Assembly (NCBI GenBank): GCA_964370065.1
Contig: CAYJGK010000015.1
Coordinates: 1-41,387, forward strand
DNA: 41,387 nt
Source of the DNA: CAMQRS01 sp964370065
Lineage (GTDB): Bacteria; Bacillota_I; Bacilli_A; Erysipelotrichales; Erysipelotrichaceae
Reading direction: 5' to 3'
Every line of letters begins with the position of its first letter. The first letter of the stretch is position 1. The position numbers were made by a program, and so were the translations under genes. Under the pieces are notes generated by a model. It did no database searches. It was not told where the DNA came from and was given only the letters and a program-made list of their open reading frames with translations. Of the stretch, positions 16,601 through 24,735 are shown piece by piece.

Positions 16601-18964
16601 TTAGAAGCTGGAGAAATAGTTAATATCGATATTCCAATCAAAGCTGTTGAATCTTCAGGTTCAGATGAATCTGAGCAAAGAAATGGTAGCATTAATGCCT
16701 ATAATTCATATTATTCAATTGCTAGTTCTGTCGCAAGTGGTTCAGTTGCTGCAACTCCTGTAGGGGCAAAATTGGTTATTCGTGAAATTGCAGGATTCGC
16801 ATTTGAGGATAGTAATCGTGATGCTATCTATCAAGAGAGTGATAAATTACTAGCGAACACTAAAGTAGAATTATTTAAATTTAACAAAGAAACTAACGAA
16901 TATGAATTATATCCAAGCTTAGATGGGAAAGTATATACAACAACCGATGCTAATGGAAAATATTCATTCAATGAATCTTGGGGATTAACGAATGGTACCT
17001 ATAGTGTAATATTTGAAAGTCCAGATATGCACAAATTTGTGCCAATGAATGTAGGAGATGAGAAAGTGGATAGCGATGTCGGACTTACAGGTATGCTAGA
17101 GGATATTGATCCATTGCAGTCAAGTTCAAGGTTTATAAGTGCTGGTAGTATTGTTTACGAAGAAGATTACTTACAAACACATTTAAATGTAATTGAAATG
17201 GAAGAGCATTCTAGTATAGAAATTGAATTGAACAAAGCGGATCTATTAGATACAACAAAAAATTCAATTACTCCATCCCATTTTGATTTAATTAAAGATA
17301 AAACGAATGGATACGTGTGGACTGTTGGAAATAGTGCACTTGCAACGGTTAGTAGTATGACAATGGAAACTGGAAGTGTTAGTATTGATTCATTAAATGT
17401 AGACGATAAATCTGTTGATGTAACTAATCTTTTATTGTCTATAAAGGATATTTATTCTAAAGTCGATAGCACTAGTGCCCCATTAATAATTTATGATGAA
17501 AATGCAGTTTCTAGTATTAATGAAACACATGTAATCGCTGCTCAGAATGCAACGATTAGTTATAATGAAGCAATACATTTAACTAGTGAATCTGCAATAG
17601 AAAAAACAAAAGCAAATGCATTTAAGATCTATCCAACTATAATTTCTACTCAAGTAGAAGTTGATCAAGATGATTTGCAATCTATAAATACAGTATCTAG
17701 AGAAGGGGATATACTACCATTATCTTTATGTGTTAATGGAGTGTATGTTGAGGTTACAATTACTATTCAATCGAATGCCTTACCTGAAATTAATGGATTG
17801 AGCAATTTAGAAGTAGCCAAAGGAAGATCAGTTGATATTAAAACTGGAGTCACAGCTTTTGATTTAGAAGATAAAGATTTAACGAATGTGATAGATTATC
17901 CAGACACATTAATTGAAAACCTAACACTAGGTGAGCACACTTTAAAATATAGCGTTACAGATAGCGATGGGAACATAGTAATTATAGATAGAAAAATTAC
18001 TGTATTAAAGAATGATGCACCAATTATTAGTGGACTAAAAGATAAATTTATTACTTTACGAGATGTAAATGATTATGATTTCAAAGCTGATATTATTAAT
18101 GTTAGTGATGATTATACAAATCTTACAATTGAGGATGTAATAGTAGATGGAATGATTCAATTACCCGAAGTAGGGTCAAAAGAAGAATCTAAAATTATAT
18201 ATACATTATCAGATAGTGAAGGGAATGTAAGAGAAGAAAGTGTAAGCATAACAGTTACAAATTATCTTCCAGAAATAGCAGGTTTAGATGATATTCAAAT
18301 CGTGGAAGGGACTAATTTTGATTTTAAAACAGGTGTAATAGCGAGTGATTTTGAAGATCAAGATATCACAAGTCTAATCACTTATCCAAATATTGATATA
18401 CCATCACTTTCCATAGGAAAACATATTATCGAATACTCAGTAATTGATAAAGATGGAAATGTTGTGAAATCATACAGAAATATTATTATCACTGAAAAAG
18501 AAGTCATTGATCAAAGTGATATTATTGATTCAAACAACAATGATAAAGATAATAATATGGAATCAGAAAATGGTGAAGTATTAGGGTACATTACAAATAA
18601 TACTGAAAATAGTGATTCTACGAATGATAAAGTTATAGATAATTTGGAGAATAAGGATGATAATACGGACACTTCTAAATCAGGTAACACTAGTCATTCA
18701 TGTATTATGTACATCATTATTTTGATTTATGTATTGTTTATGCTTTGTTTATTCCATAGAAGACGATATGCTGGAATCTATTATAAGAAAACAAATATAT
18801 TAGTGACAGTTGTATTGTTAGCAATACAAGCACTAATTGGAATACTTTTCAAATCACCGCATTTGGCTATTATAATGCTTATCTTTATTGGTGTTATCAT
18901 ATTACTAAATGCAATATATTCAAAAATTAATTATAAGCACTTAGAGGAATGTACAGAAGTTTAG
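13637..18964 (+). CDS. giant multidomain surface protein with SdrD-type B domain, Ig/cadherin-like repeats and three C-terminal membrane helices
   Basis: The protein has 1775 aa. Residues 1-31 form a signal peptide ending DVFA. The first ~1000 residues are beta-rich adhesin-like sequence without a family I recognise. A Ca-binding EF-type loop, DVNEDGDVSD, sits at about 822-831. An SdrD/Cna-B-like domain starts near 1048 (GFAFEDSNRD, then TTTDANGKYSF) and ends near 1150; its DSNRDAIYQESD may bind calcium. Three extracellular repeats follow from about 1382, 1461 and 1544 (LPEINGL / APIISGL / LPEIAGL, with Y-S-V-x-D-x-D-G-N ends). An acidic Asn/Asp linker leads to membrane helices near 1690-1710, 1723-1741 and 1745-1765, with basic HRRRYAG after the first. 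There is no LPXTG motif. AAGGAG precedes the ATG. It is probably an anchored adhesin; the ligand is unknown. Confidence 0.85.
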   Translation: MNKSILKKALIMISAVMIAISSLQIDVFATENVMVGFESIQAHDKLSETLTITTSPKDGVEVESITLPDNTVVLGDTATYTSYENGTAKFIITYNKITSNDTEELTTIKDTQIASFEFQKIETFNEVEVKGNLSSNVVTTITVVDGEDSEQWQNNTKRTVQVRVDFIGNTTDNKELTVTIPKGMKYASIEVDADYAPTAKVEEELLSQLLAGSIHDESIIKTTVPEMENRSYFPSTYGSVHYELKPTTEFVVFEFEILVDSTRYYAPHEIKNAISAVSTCGTQRDASILDIDASGPIVMAQGTYRDDVSQLLREVSNSSSFTSEVVATKEGVIGLGGTRQYITTHGSSSHDVANYLPELPTYHIYYPEGMKFHSVIISGSTEITRQMIDEGKVGSHLEITYDDSQAKATVTIKNMANYMVSVKYEIPEGTPAGEYTPKQPTTLEFVTYDGKEYKDIEARPYSSSNEIIPMDTVTVLDPDEIVERYKFSASNTYVDKETEYFYAGKIYDRNISSLESKPITVEISIDDTFQAKIVRVPSDSSASVSNIIVTTSLGNVMEVDPSKTTYYMNRTSIDANTIGLAENEYIKHVKADVGIFKSNYSTNNNGGNLEYALAYGKLVEGATSSQITIKSYETGTSEIGLIEGTSKMIPSSLKTTTTDMDAMFTMNSEEIVSAYAGNNLKLEIEDVNIFSYPYGTMMSLQNPHVYLRESKGYEFNHDTITFSNHQTKEEIEASVYKVYEYTTTEGINEKIYVYQLNNFGIANALNYPVEQSSFDMNVEIITDFTLDEDVNYTVNDMIGIGQTKVSGATSGYSDYFMENGIDVNEDGDVSDRIASLWKRENHAIEIKKNNSAIVETFFKVDGDDTPANEYDPSNPGTAVEFNPKSNATYSVVINNVSAFPADDFVIYVPIPKAGQNYGENFQAEDFNWNMQLSNEITGLDSKYRISYTNKLDATNYNDPSIYGQISEEMPLDSVTMVRIELKKESGGALEAGEIVNIDIPIKAVESSGSDESEQRNGSINAYNSYYSIASSVASGSVAATPVGAKLVIREIAGFAFEDSNRDAIYQESDKLLANTKVELFKFNKETNEYELYPSLDGKVYTTTDANGKYSFNESWGLTNGTYSVIFESPDMHKFVPMNVGDEKVDSDVGLTGMLEDIDPLQSSSRFISAGSIVYEEDYLQTHLNVIEMEEHSSIEIELNKADLLDTTKNSITPSHFDLIKDKTNGYVWTVGNSALATVSSMTMETGSVSIDSLNVDDKSVDVTNLLLSIKDIYSKVDSTSAPLIIYDENAVSSINETHVIAAQNATISYNEAIHLTSESAIEKTKANAFKIYPTIISTQVEVDQDDLQSINTVSREGDILPLSLCVNGVYVEVTITIQSNALPEINGLSNLEVAKGRSVDIKTGVTAFDLEDKDLTNVIDYPDTLIENLTLGEHTLKYSVTDSDGNIVIIDRKITVLKNDAPIISGLKDKFITLRDVNDYDFKADIINVSDDYTNLTIEDVIVDGMIQLPEVGSKEESKIIYTLSDSEGNVREESVSITVTNYLPEIAGLDDIQIVEGTNFDFKTGVIASDFEDQDITSLITYPNIDIPSLSIGKHIIEYSVIDKDGNVVKSYRNIIITEKEVIDQSDIIDSNNNDKDNNMESENGEVLGYITNNTENSDSTNDKVIDNLENKDDNTDTSKSGNTSHSCIMYIIILIYVLFMLCLFHRRRYAGIYYKKTNILVTVVLLAIQALIGILFKSPHLAIIMLIFIGVIILLNAIYSKINYKHLEECTEV

Positions 18965-19005
18965 AAGCAATCCCTCTTATTAAATAATTAGAAAAATATA
19001 AATGA

Positions 19006-19039
19006 GAGCAGACTAGCATAAACACTAGTCTGCTTTTTT
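19006..19039 (+). terminator. intrinsic terminator of the 1775-aa surface gene
   Basis: A perfect stem AGCAGACTAG / CTAGTCTGCT with an 8-nt loop is followed by six T. Confidence 0.92.
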
Positions 19040-19250
19040 GCTCGATATATATAATATATACATCGATAAGATTGTTGGTAAATGAGCAATATTTTGAATC
19101 TAATACAGAATAATAATACGACACTAGATTAGATACATCCTTAAATGCTAGATTAGTATCAGCAGGCAGACACTTTATTTGAAAGCAAATTTCAATTCAT
19201 AGATTAGCTGTAATCCATTTTTTTAAATAAAAAATGATAAAAGTGTAATA

Positions 19251-19310
19251 AAAACGAACGCGTATAATAAGCAATCTTTAAAGATTTTAATTATCATACA
19301 CATTCGTTTT
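19251..19310 (-). terminator. probable terminator of the NhaC-family gene
   Basis: Outer arms AAAACGAA / TTCGTTTT and inner GTATAAT / ATTATCATAC pair around an ATCTTTAAAGAT core. On the reverse strand the structure ends in a T-rich stretch about 50 bases past the stop. Confidence 0.7.
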
Positions 19311-19359
19311 CAATTATATTAGAGTCATTTTAGAAATATGATATTTTTTTATCCATGTC

Positions 19360-20823
19360 TTACTTTCGTTTTATATAAATATTCAAAATACATACTAAAA
19401 TAATTAAACTAAGTAGTGCACTTGTAAACGTCAAACACACACTTTGGGTAAATCCAGCTACGATATACCCAATAAAGGAAGCTGATGCAACCATTAAAGC
19501 ATACGGCATCTGAGAGGAAACGTGTTCAATGTGATCACATTGTGCACCCGCACTAGCCATTATTGTTGTATCTGAAATAGGAGAAATGTGGTCACCACAT
19601 ACAGCACCTGCTAAGATAGCTGCAATACTGATAACTAATAACGGATCTGTTTCTAAAAATATAGAAGTTGCAATAGGAATTAAAATTCCAAAAGTTCCCC
19701 AAGATGTTCCCGTAGAAAATGCTAATAAAATAGCAGCGATAAATAATGCAGCAGGTAATATAGTAAATGGGATATGGGTGTTTTGCATGAATTGTGATAC
19801 AAACTCTCCAGCTAATAATCCTTCTGAAACGATATCACCTAATGTCCAGGCTAAAACTAAAATACATATTGCTGGTACCATTGTTTTAAAACCTTCAGGT
19901 ATGGCTGTTGCAAAGTTTTCATAACTAATTACTTTTCTTGGAATATATAAGATAAAAATAAATACCAAAGTGAAAAAGGAAGCAAGTACTAAAGAGATTG
20001 AAGCATCACAATTCGAGAAAGCAGTAATGAAGTCAACACCGTTAAAAAAACCACCAGTATATAACATCATTGTGACACTTGCGCAAATTAATACTAGTAT
20101 AGGCATTAGTAAATCATATACTTTTGCGTTTGTTGTAATTTCTTGCGTTTCTTTTGTTTCTACTAATGAAGCACGATACTCATACTCTTGCATTGTTCCA
20201 TAATTTTTATCTTTTACAATTACGTAAATTACCATTATAATTGTTAACAGCGCATAGATATTAAATGGGATAGTCATTAAAAACAATGTAAATCCATCAC
20301 CTGAAGTGTAACCACTAACAGCCGCTGCCCAACTTGAAATAGGAGCAATAATACATACGGGAGCTGCAGTCGAATCTATAATATACGCTAACTTTGCTCT
20401 CGACACTTTATAAGAATCAGTTATATCTTTCATGACTCCTCCTACTGTTAAACAGTTAAAGTAGTCATCGATAAAAATAATTGTACCCAGTGCAAAAGTA
20501 GCACCTAATACACTTCTTTTTGTTTTTAATCTTTTATGTACCCATTTAGCATAGGCTTGGCTACCACCACTTTTTGATATTAAATGTACAATGACACCTA
20601 ATAAGACTAAAAAGATGATGATTCCAATATTCCAATCGCTTTTAATGGATTGAATCATTGTATCAAAAATAATTTCAGTAGTTGTTAATAAATTAAAATC
20701 ACTCATTAAAAAAGCTCCACTGACTATTCCGAAAAATAAAGATAAATACACTTCTTTTGTTTTTAAAGCTAATATAATTGCAATAAATGCAGGCAATAAT
20801 GCCCAAATAGTTGAATTAAACAT
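19360..20823 (-). CDS. NhaC-family sodium/proton antiporter (integral membrane)
   Basis: The 487-aa protein has about a dozen hydrophobic segments. It carries NhaC family signatures: FIDDYFNCLTVGGVM (a membrane Asp pair), the Ser/Thr-rich GTSWGTFGI, and the acidic/His loop GDHISPISDTTIMASAGA. Family members exchange Na+ for H+, and some couple this to organic acids or amino acids (for example MleN). The exact substrate cannot be told from sequence. The start at 20823 is chosen because AAGGAG lies 6 bases upstream; extending to 20904 would translate the leader and run over the neighbour's terminator. It lies downstream of the GatZ-like gene on the same strand but separated from it by a terminator and its own promoter, so joint regulation is uncertain. 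Confidence 0.9.
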   Translation of the reverse strand: MFNSTIWALLPAFIAIILALKTKEVYLSLFFGIVSGAFLMSDFNLLTTTEIIFDTMIQSIKSDWNIGIIIFLVLLGVIVHLISKSGGSQAYAKWVHKRLKTKRSVLGATFALGTIIFIDDYFNCLTVGGVMKDITDSYKVSRAKLAYIIDSTAAPVCIIAPISSWAAAVSGYTSGDGFTLFLMTIPFNIYALLTIIMVIYVIVKDKNYGTMQEYEYRASLVETKETQEITTNAKVYDLLMPILVLICASVTMMLYTGGFFNGVDFITAFSNCDASISLVLASFFTLVFIFILYIPRKVISYENFATAIPEGFKTMVPAICILVLAWTLGDIVSEGLLAGEFVSQFMQNTHIPFTILPAALFIAAILLAFSTGTSWGTFGILIPIATSIFLETDPLLVISIAAILAGAVCGDHISPISDTTIMASAGAQCDHIEHVSSQMPYALMVASASFIGYIVAGFTQSVCLTFTSALLSLIILVCILNIYIKRK

Positions 20824-20841
20824 AATACACTCCTTTGTAAG

Positions 20842-20871
20842 CCTATATAAAATACCATAAATTAAGTTCAA
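20842..20871 (-). promoter_or_regulatory. candidate promoter of the NhaC-family gene
   Basis: On the reverse strand TTGAAC (20866-20871) and TATAGG (20842-20847) are separated by 18 bases and sit between the upstream terminator and the ribosome binding site. Confidence 0.5.
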
Positions 20872-20876
20872 ATACA

Positions 20877-20904
20877 ATAAAAATGATGCACAGAAGTGCA
20901 TCAT
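20877..20904 (-). terminator. intrinsic terminator of the GatZ-like gene
   Basis: A perfect 9-bp stem (ATGATGCAC / GTGCATCAT) with an AGAA loop lies 3 bases after the stop. It is followed on the reverse strand by TTTTATT. Confidence 0.88.
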
Positions 20905-20907
20905 AAA

Positions 20908-22230
20908 TTAGAATAGTTCTTTTTGATTAGTGGCATATAAATATTCATCTAAAGTGTTAATGATGCGATCAACGATTAATGCTTCAGGATCATTGTCTAG
21001 TACACCTTCTCTTACTTTAGTATATTGAATTGGCATAAATTGCGTTAATAAATTTAATGGAACACCGGTTTGTCTTAAATTTGAAATTAATGTTTCTAGT
21101 GCATTGTTTACTGCATTTGTAGGGAAGTAGTAACGGCAACGATCAGAGAATGAAAATTTACGTTTTAATCGTAATTCTTCAACCGTTCCATGATAATGGT
21201 TTTTCCAGTACTTCGGTGATTCTAGCATGGCTGCTTCTAACACTTCAATAAAGTTACTTTGTGCATCTATATTATCATGATATACCTCTTTTTCAATATA
21301 GGCTAAGGCAAAGATAGCTTCACGCATAGCGAAAGTTAATCCAGGTCCTACTTTTAATACCGCTACACCATCTTCTATTAATTGTTTTAATTTGTGTTTT
21401 GTTTGATAATCTGTTGAGTGGCCTTCATATACTAAATTAGGGAACTCCTTCATAGCAGCCATTAATTCAGTTGCTTTACCACGATCGTACTCTGTACATC
21501 CTGAATCTTTTTCTTCTACCCCAGGTTGTACGACAACTGCAATCACTTGTTGCCATGCATCTTGTAACCCTTCCTGTTCAAATGCATGCTTAAAAGCTGC
21601 AACAGTAGCTTTCATATCTTCAACTCTTGTAACTTGGACACCTTCATCCACAGCACTTGTTGCACCCCCAGGAATAGGCACTTCACTACCAACAATATAT
21701 ACCGGTGCAATAGCATCGGGATTAATTTTTAATAATTCAGAATAAGCAGCTTGTGCTACTTTTACTAAACGAGCACCACGTTTGGCAATGATTTCATCAC
21801 TTAAACGTATATTTTCATCATCACTTTTTAATTTCATACTTGTATCAATATGAATTTTTGTAAATCCTGCAGCTACATAATGCTTAATTAATACATCTGC
21901 ATCATGCATTGCTTCAGTTTCTTCTTTGCCAGCAAAAGTAAGTGGACCTAGATGGTCGCCTCCTAAAAATAATTTATTAGTGTTGAAACCTACTTTATCT
22001 GCTATTGCTAAAACAAAGTTTTTAAAGTCCATCGGTGTCATACCAGTGTAACCACCATTTTGATCACATTGATTAGATGTGCTTTCAATTAATACACAAG
22101 AATCATCTTGTTTACCTCTTAATAGAGTTGCTTCAATAACATATTTGTTGGCACTACATGCGCTGTAGATTCCAACAGCTTTACCTTCTTTTTGTTGTTT
22201 TACTAGTTGTAGTAATGGATTTGTATTCAT
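20908..22230 (-). CDS. GatZ/KbaZ-family protein (D-tagatose-1,6-bisphosphate aldolase subunit-like)
   Basis: The 440-aa protein is collinear with GatZ/KbaZ, with the characteristic GIYSACSANKYVIEAT start, LFLGGDHLGP, KIHIDTSM and YEGHSTDYQT. In enterobacteria these proteins are non-catalytic partners that stabilise the class II aldolase GatY/KbaY, which cleaves tagatose 1,6-bisphosphate. No GatY/KbaY, tagatose kinase or PTS gene lies in the window, so it may act alone. Stand-alone homologues have been reported to work as sugar-phosphate epimerases, an alternative I cannot exclude. AAGGAGG stands 8 bases before ATG. A good promoter and a strong terminator make it a single-gene unit. Family assignment is firm; the reaction is open. 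Confidence 0.85.
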   Translation of the reverse strand: MNTNPLLQLVKQQKEGKAVGIYSACSANKYVIEATLLRGKQDDSCVLIESTSNQCDQNGGYTGMTPMDFKNFVLAIADKVGFNTNKLFLGGDHLGPLTFAGKEETEAMHDADVLIKHYVAAGFTKIHIDTSMKLKSDDENIRLSDEIIAKRGARLVKVAQAAYSELLKINPDAIAPVYIVGSEVPIPGGATSAVDEGVQVTRVEDMKATVAAFKHAFEQEGLQDAWQQVIAVVVQPGVEEKDSGCTEYDRGKATELMAAMKEFPNLVYEGHSTDYQTKHKLKQLIEDGVAVLKVGPGLTFAMREAIFALAYIEKEVYHDNIDAQSNFIEVLEAAMLESPKYWKNHYHGTVEELRLKRKFSFSDRCRYYFPTNAVNNALETLISNLRQTGVPLNLLTQFMPIQYTKVREGVLDNDPEALIVDRIINTLDEYLYATNQKELF

Positions 22231-22256
22231 TCGTAAATCCTCCTTTTAACATTCAC

Positions 22257-22285
22257 ATTATAGTATTTGTATAAGAGAATGTCTA
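22257..22285 (-). promoter_or_regulatory. promoter of the GatZ-like gene
   Basis: On the reverse strand TAGACA (22280-22285), 17 bases, then TATAAT (22257-22262) matches a vegetative promoter. It lies about 27 bases before the start codon. Confidence 0.75.
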
Positions 22286-22362
22286 ATAGTTTTAAAAACA
22301 TTACTAGTTTAGATAAATACTTTAATGAAAAAGATAAATTTACAAGTATTTTTTATGAATTA

Positions 22363-22371
22363 TGTTATAAT
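22363..22371 (+). promoter_or_regulatory. extended -10 promoter of the CDF exporter operon
   Basis: TGTTATAAT is a perfect extended -10 (TGnTATAAT), 25 bases before the start codon. TTTACA at 22339-22344 is a distant -35 candidate (21-base spacer), so the extended -10 probably carries the promoter. Confidence 0.65.
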
Positions 22372-22396
22372 TTAATTCATTGAAAAGAGGTAATTT

Positions 22397-23602
22397 ATGC
22401 AATTTATATTTTCGCTATTTATAAAAAACCACAAAGATATTGAGCATCCAACAGTTCGTTCTAACTATGGAAAAGCTGCCAGCATAACGGGAACTTTGTT
22501 CAATTTATTATTATTTATTTTTAAGTTTATACTAGGGATGATGAGTCATAGTGTATCTATTTTAGCTGATGCTTTTAATAATTTAAGTGATGCTGGAAGT
22601 AGTTTGATTGCTTTAGTCAGTTTTGTTTATGCCAGTCGGCCAGCTGATGAAGATCACCCTTTTGGTCATGAACGATTTGAATATGTAGCCAGTTTAATCG
22701 TTTCTTTTTTAATTCTGTTTTTTTCCCTAGAGTTGTTTATGAGTAGTTTAAACAATATTATTAATCCACAAACAGTTATTTATAGTGTAGTTATGATTGT
22801 TGTTTTAATGGGTTCAATTGCTATAAAACTTTACATGTATTTTTTTCAAATGAAATATGCAAAAATAATTAATAGTAGCGTACTAAAAGCAAGCGCTATC
22901 GATAGCGTGTCAGATGCTTTGGCAACAAGTGTGGTATTAGTTGGTTTAATTATTTCTTATTTTACAGAATTTCAATTAGATGGATATATAGGAATTTTTG
23001 TTGCTATTATGATTGCCAAAGCCGGAATTGAAATAGTCAAAGAAACACTAAGTAAATTAATAGGCGAAGCACCAGACCCTGCTTTTATAAAACAAGTAGA
23101 AGATAAAGTGATGAGCTATGATGGTATTTATGGAGTTCATGATTTAGTAGTACATTCATATGGTAATAATAAAACTTTTATCACATTGCATGCAGAGGTA
23201 AGTGCAGATGAAAACATATTAGTGAGCCACGATACAATTGACTTAATTGAAAAAGATTTTATGATTCATAGAAACATTGATTTGGTGATTCATTTAGATC
23301 CTATACAAATAAATGATGAATTGACTAGTGTCTTGAAATTACAAGTTATTCAAATGTTAAAAAATATTGATTCTATGCTAAGCATGCATGATTTTAGAAT
23401 CGTCAAAGGGAAAACGCATCATAACCTTATATTTGATGTAGTAGTTCCATTCCGTTTTAAATATTCAAATCAAAAACTACTTCAATTGATTCAAAGCAAT
23501 TTACCACAAACTCAAGATGGCTTGCCATGCTATGGCGTGGTGACACTAGATAATGCTTATGCTAGATCAATCAATCATGAACAAATAGCAGACAAGAGGT
23601 AA
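22397..23602 (+). CDS. cation diffusion facilitator (CDF) metal exporter, Mn-type signature
   Basis: A 401-aa membrane exporter that uses proton exchange to expel divalent metal. Six hydrophobic segments lie between about 28 and 215, followed by a cytoplasmic ferredoxin-like CDF domain (~220-300) and a further ~100-residue extension resembling a second such domain. The metal site reads N61-x3-D65 in helix 2 (ADAFNNLSDAG) and D169-x3-D173 in helix 5 (AIDSVSDAL). Zn exporters usually have His at the first position of one or both sites, whereas N-D/D-D is the pattern described for Mn exporters such as MntE, so manganese is favoured. HPFGH (87-91) is the conserved loop. The next gene starts 2 bases after its stop, pointing to translational coupling. 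Metal specificity is an inference. Confidence 0.92.
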   Translation: MQFIFSLFIKNHKDIEHPTVRSNYGKAASITGTLFNLLLFIFKFILGMMSHSVSILADAFNNLSDAGSSLIALVSFVYASRPADEDHPFGHERFEYVASLIVSFLILFFSLELFMSSLNNIINPQTVIYSVVMIVVLMGSIAIKLYMYFFQMKYAKIINSSVLKASAIDSVSDALATSVVLVGLIISYFTEFQLDGYIGIFVAIMIAKAGIEIVKETLSKLIGEAPDPAFIKQVEDKVMSYDGIYGVHDLVVHSYGNNKTFITLHAEVSADENILVSHDTIDLIEKDFMIHRNIDLVIHLDPIQINDELTSVLKLQVIQMLKNIDSMLSMHDFRIVKGKTHHNLIFDVVVPFRFKYSNQKLLQLIQSNLPQTQDGLPCYGVVTLDNAYARSINHEQIADKR

Positions 23603-23604
23603 AT

Positions 23605-24444
23605 ATGTCCAGGTTTAATAAAATTTATATTGAGATTACTAATGTATGTAATTTGAAATGCTCCTTTTGCAGTCCTACAAATAGAGTGCAAACTTTTATG
23701 AAAGAAGATGATTTTGAAGCCATCTTACAACAATTACAAGGCATTTGTGATATTATTTACTTACATGTAAAAGGGGAACCCTTACTTCATCCTCGATTTA
23801 AAGAAATACTGAGTTTATGTGCTACCTATAATATGCGTGTCCATTTAACTACGAATGCAACTTTATTAAAACAGCATTTGTCATTAATTAAACATAGTAA
23901 TGTAGTGAAAAAAATACATATTTCACTACATTGTGAACAAAATGAGAGTACTTACTTTACACGTGTTTTTCACATGGCAAATGCACTCTATCCAATCGAT
24001 ATTGTATATCGAATTTGGACTTTACAAAAAGCAGAGCTGGATGAAAATAATAAAAAGCTGTTGGATGAAATTGTTTGTTTCTACAAGTTACATGCAGTAT
24101 ATGATCAATTGTTATTAAAAAAGAATTTCAAAATTAAAGACCATGTTTATATTGATCAAGCAAATGAGTTTATATGGCCTAGCTTAAATAATGCTATCAT
24201 GCATGAAGAAGGATATTGTTATGCTTTAAAAACACATGTAGGGATATTAAGTGATGGAAGTGTGGTGCCTTGTTGCTTAGATGGCGAAGGAATACAAACA
24301 CTAGGCAACATACACACACAATCTTTTATTAATATAATCGAATCTGATCAAGCAAAGTTTTTACGAAAACAGTTTCAAGATCGTAAAATAAAGAGTGAAC
24401 TGTGTAAAAGGTGTGGCTTTTTACACCGAATTCAAAGAAAGTAG
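23605..24444 (+). CDS. radical SAM/SPASM-type protein
   Basis: The 279-aa protein has the radical SAM cluster motif C15-x3-C19-x2-C22 (VCNLKCSFC) and a KGEPL motif (56-60) for S-adenosylmethionine binding. Its SPASM-like C-terminus contains C205, C223-C224, C267 and C270, which could bind an auxiliary iron-sulfur cluster. Family members modify peptides or proteins or activate enzymes. The substrate cannot be deduced: the neighbouring 90-aa product has no Cys and does not look like a typical sactipeptide precursor. It starts 2 bases after the CDF gene with AGAGGTAA overlapping the upstream stop, and is followed 6 bases later by the small gene. The arrangement CDF, radical SAM, small protein, phosphohexomutase in one transcription unit is unexplained. 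Confidence 0.9.
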   Translation: MSRFNKIYIEITNVCNLKCSFCSPTNRVQTFMKEDDFEAILQQLQGICDIIYLHVKGEPLLHPRFKEILSLCATYNMRVHLTTNATLLKQHLSLIKHSNVVKKIHISLHCEQNESTYFTRVFHMANALYPIDIVYRIWTLQKAELDENNKKLLDEIVCFYKLHAVYDQLLLKKNFKIKDHVYIDQANEFIWPSLNNAIMHEEGYCYALKTHVGILSDGSVVPCCLDGEGIQTLGNIHTQSFINIIESDQAKFLRKQFQDRKIKSELCKRCGFLHRIQRK

Positions 24445-24450
24445 GGTATT

Positions 24451-24723
24451 ATGAAAAGAGATAAGATGATACAAATGATTGGTGATCGTTTGATTGATGA
24501 AATCAAGCAAATTGCAAAAGATAAACAAGTTGACATTAAAGTGTTAATTGAACAGTTTGATTCTGTTATTGATTTAAAAATAGTCAATCCAGATGTAAGT
24601 GCTGATGAAGTCGCACAAGCTCACGAGCAAGAATTGAATGTTGAAAATTTAAAACAGGATGTCCTACAATACATCCATCGAATATTAGAAGAGGAATATA
24701 CAATTCCCGCTTTTTTAAATTAG
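24451..24723 (+). CDS. small hypothetical protein (90 aa)
   Basis: I do not recognise this protein. It is soluble, without signal peptide, membrane helix or Cys, rich in Lys, Asp, Glu, Ile and Val, and predicted mostly helical (MIGDRLIDEIKQIAKDKQVD at the N-terminus and a helical acidic C-terminus). The spacing is tight, 6 bases after the radical SAM stop and 12 bases before the phosphohexomutase start. The upstream ribosome binding site is poor (GTAGGG), which suggests translational coupling. It may be a partner or regulator of one of its neighbours; nothing in the sequence tells which. The frame is coding-like: full length between the neighbours' stops and starts, with ordinary codon use. 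Confidence 0.75.
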   Translation: MKRDKMIQMIGDRLIDEIKQIAKDKQVDIKVLIEQFDSVIDLKIVNPDVSADEVAQAHEQELNVENLKQDVLQYIHRILEEEYTIPAFLN

Positions 24724-24735
24724 AAGGAGAACAAT

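Larger units (their letters stand above)
18965..19359. other. intergenic region between convergent genes
   Basis: It contains a forward terminator (19006-19039) and a reverse terminator (19251-19310). Between them CTAGATTAG occurs at 19124-19132 and 19148-19156, with a partial third copy TAGATTAG at 19200-19207. No gene is seen. Confidence 0.55.

Noticed and set aside
19124..19207. Three TAGATTAG words considered as an iteron or attachment site
   Set aside because: They are short, unevenly spaced (24 and 52 bases) and have no replication or integrase gene nearby; chance in AT-rich DNA is likely.
20824..20904. N-terminal extension of the NhaC-family protein with a hydrophobic stretch
   Set aside because: It would translate the leader and run over the neighbour's terminator. 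The internal ATG at 20823 has AAGGAG and starts the family's usual N-terminus.
24451..24723. The 90-aa gene as a precursor peptide modified by the radical SAM protein
   Set aside because: It has no Cys, no leader/core division and a long uniform charged sequence; it is kept only as a low-probability idea under the operon finding.
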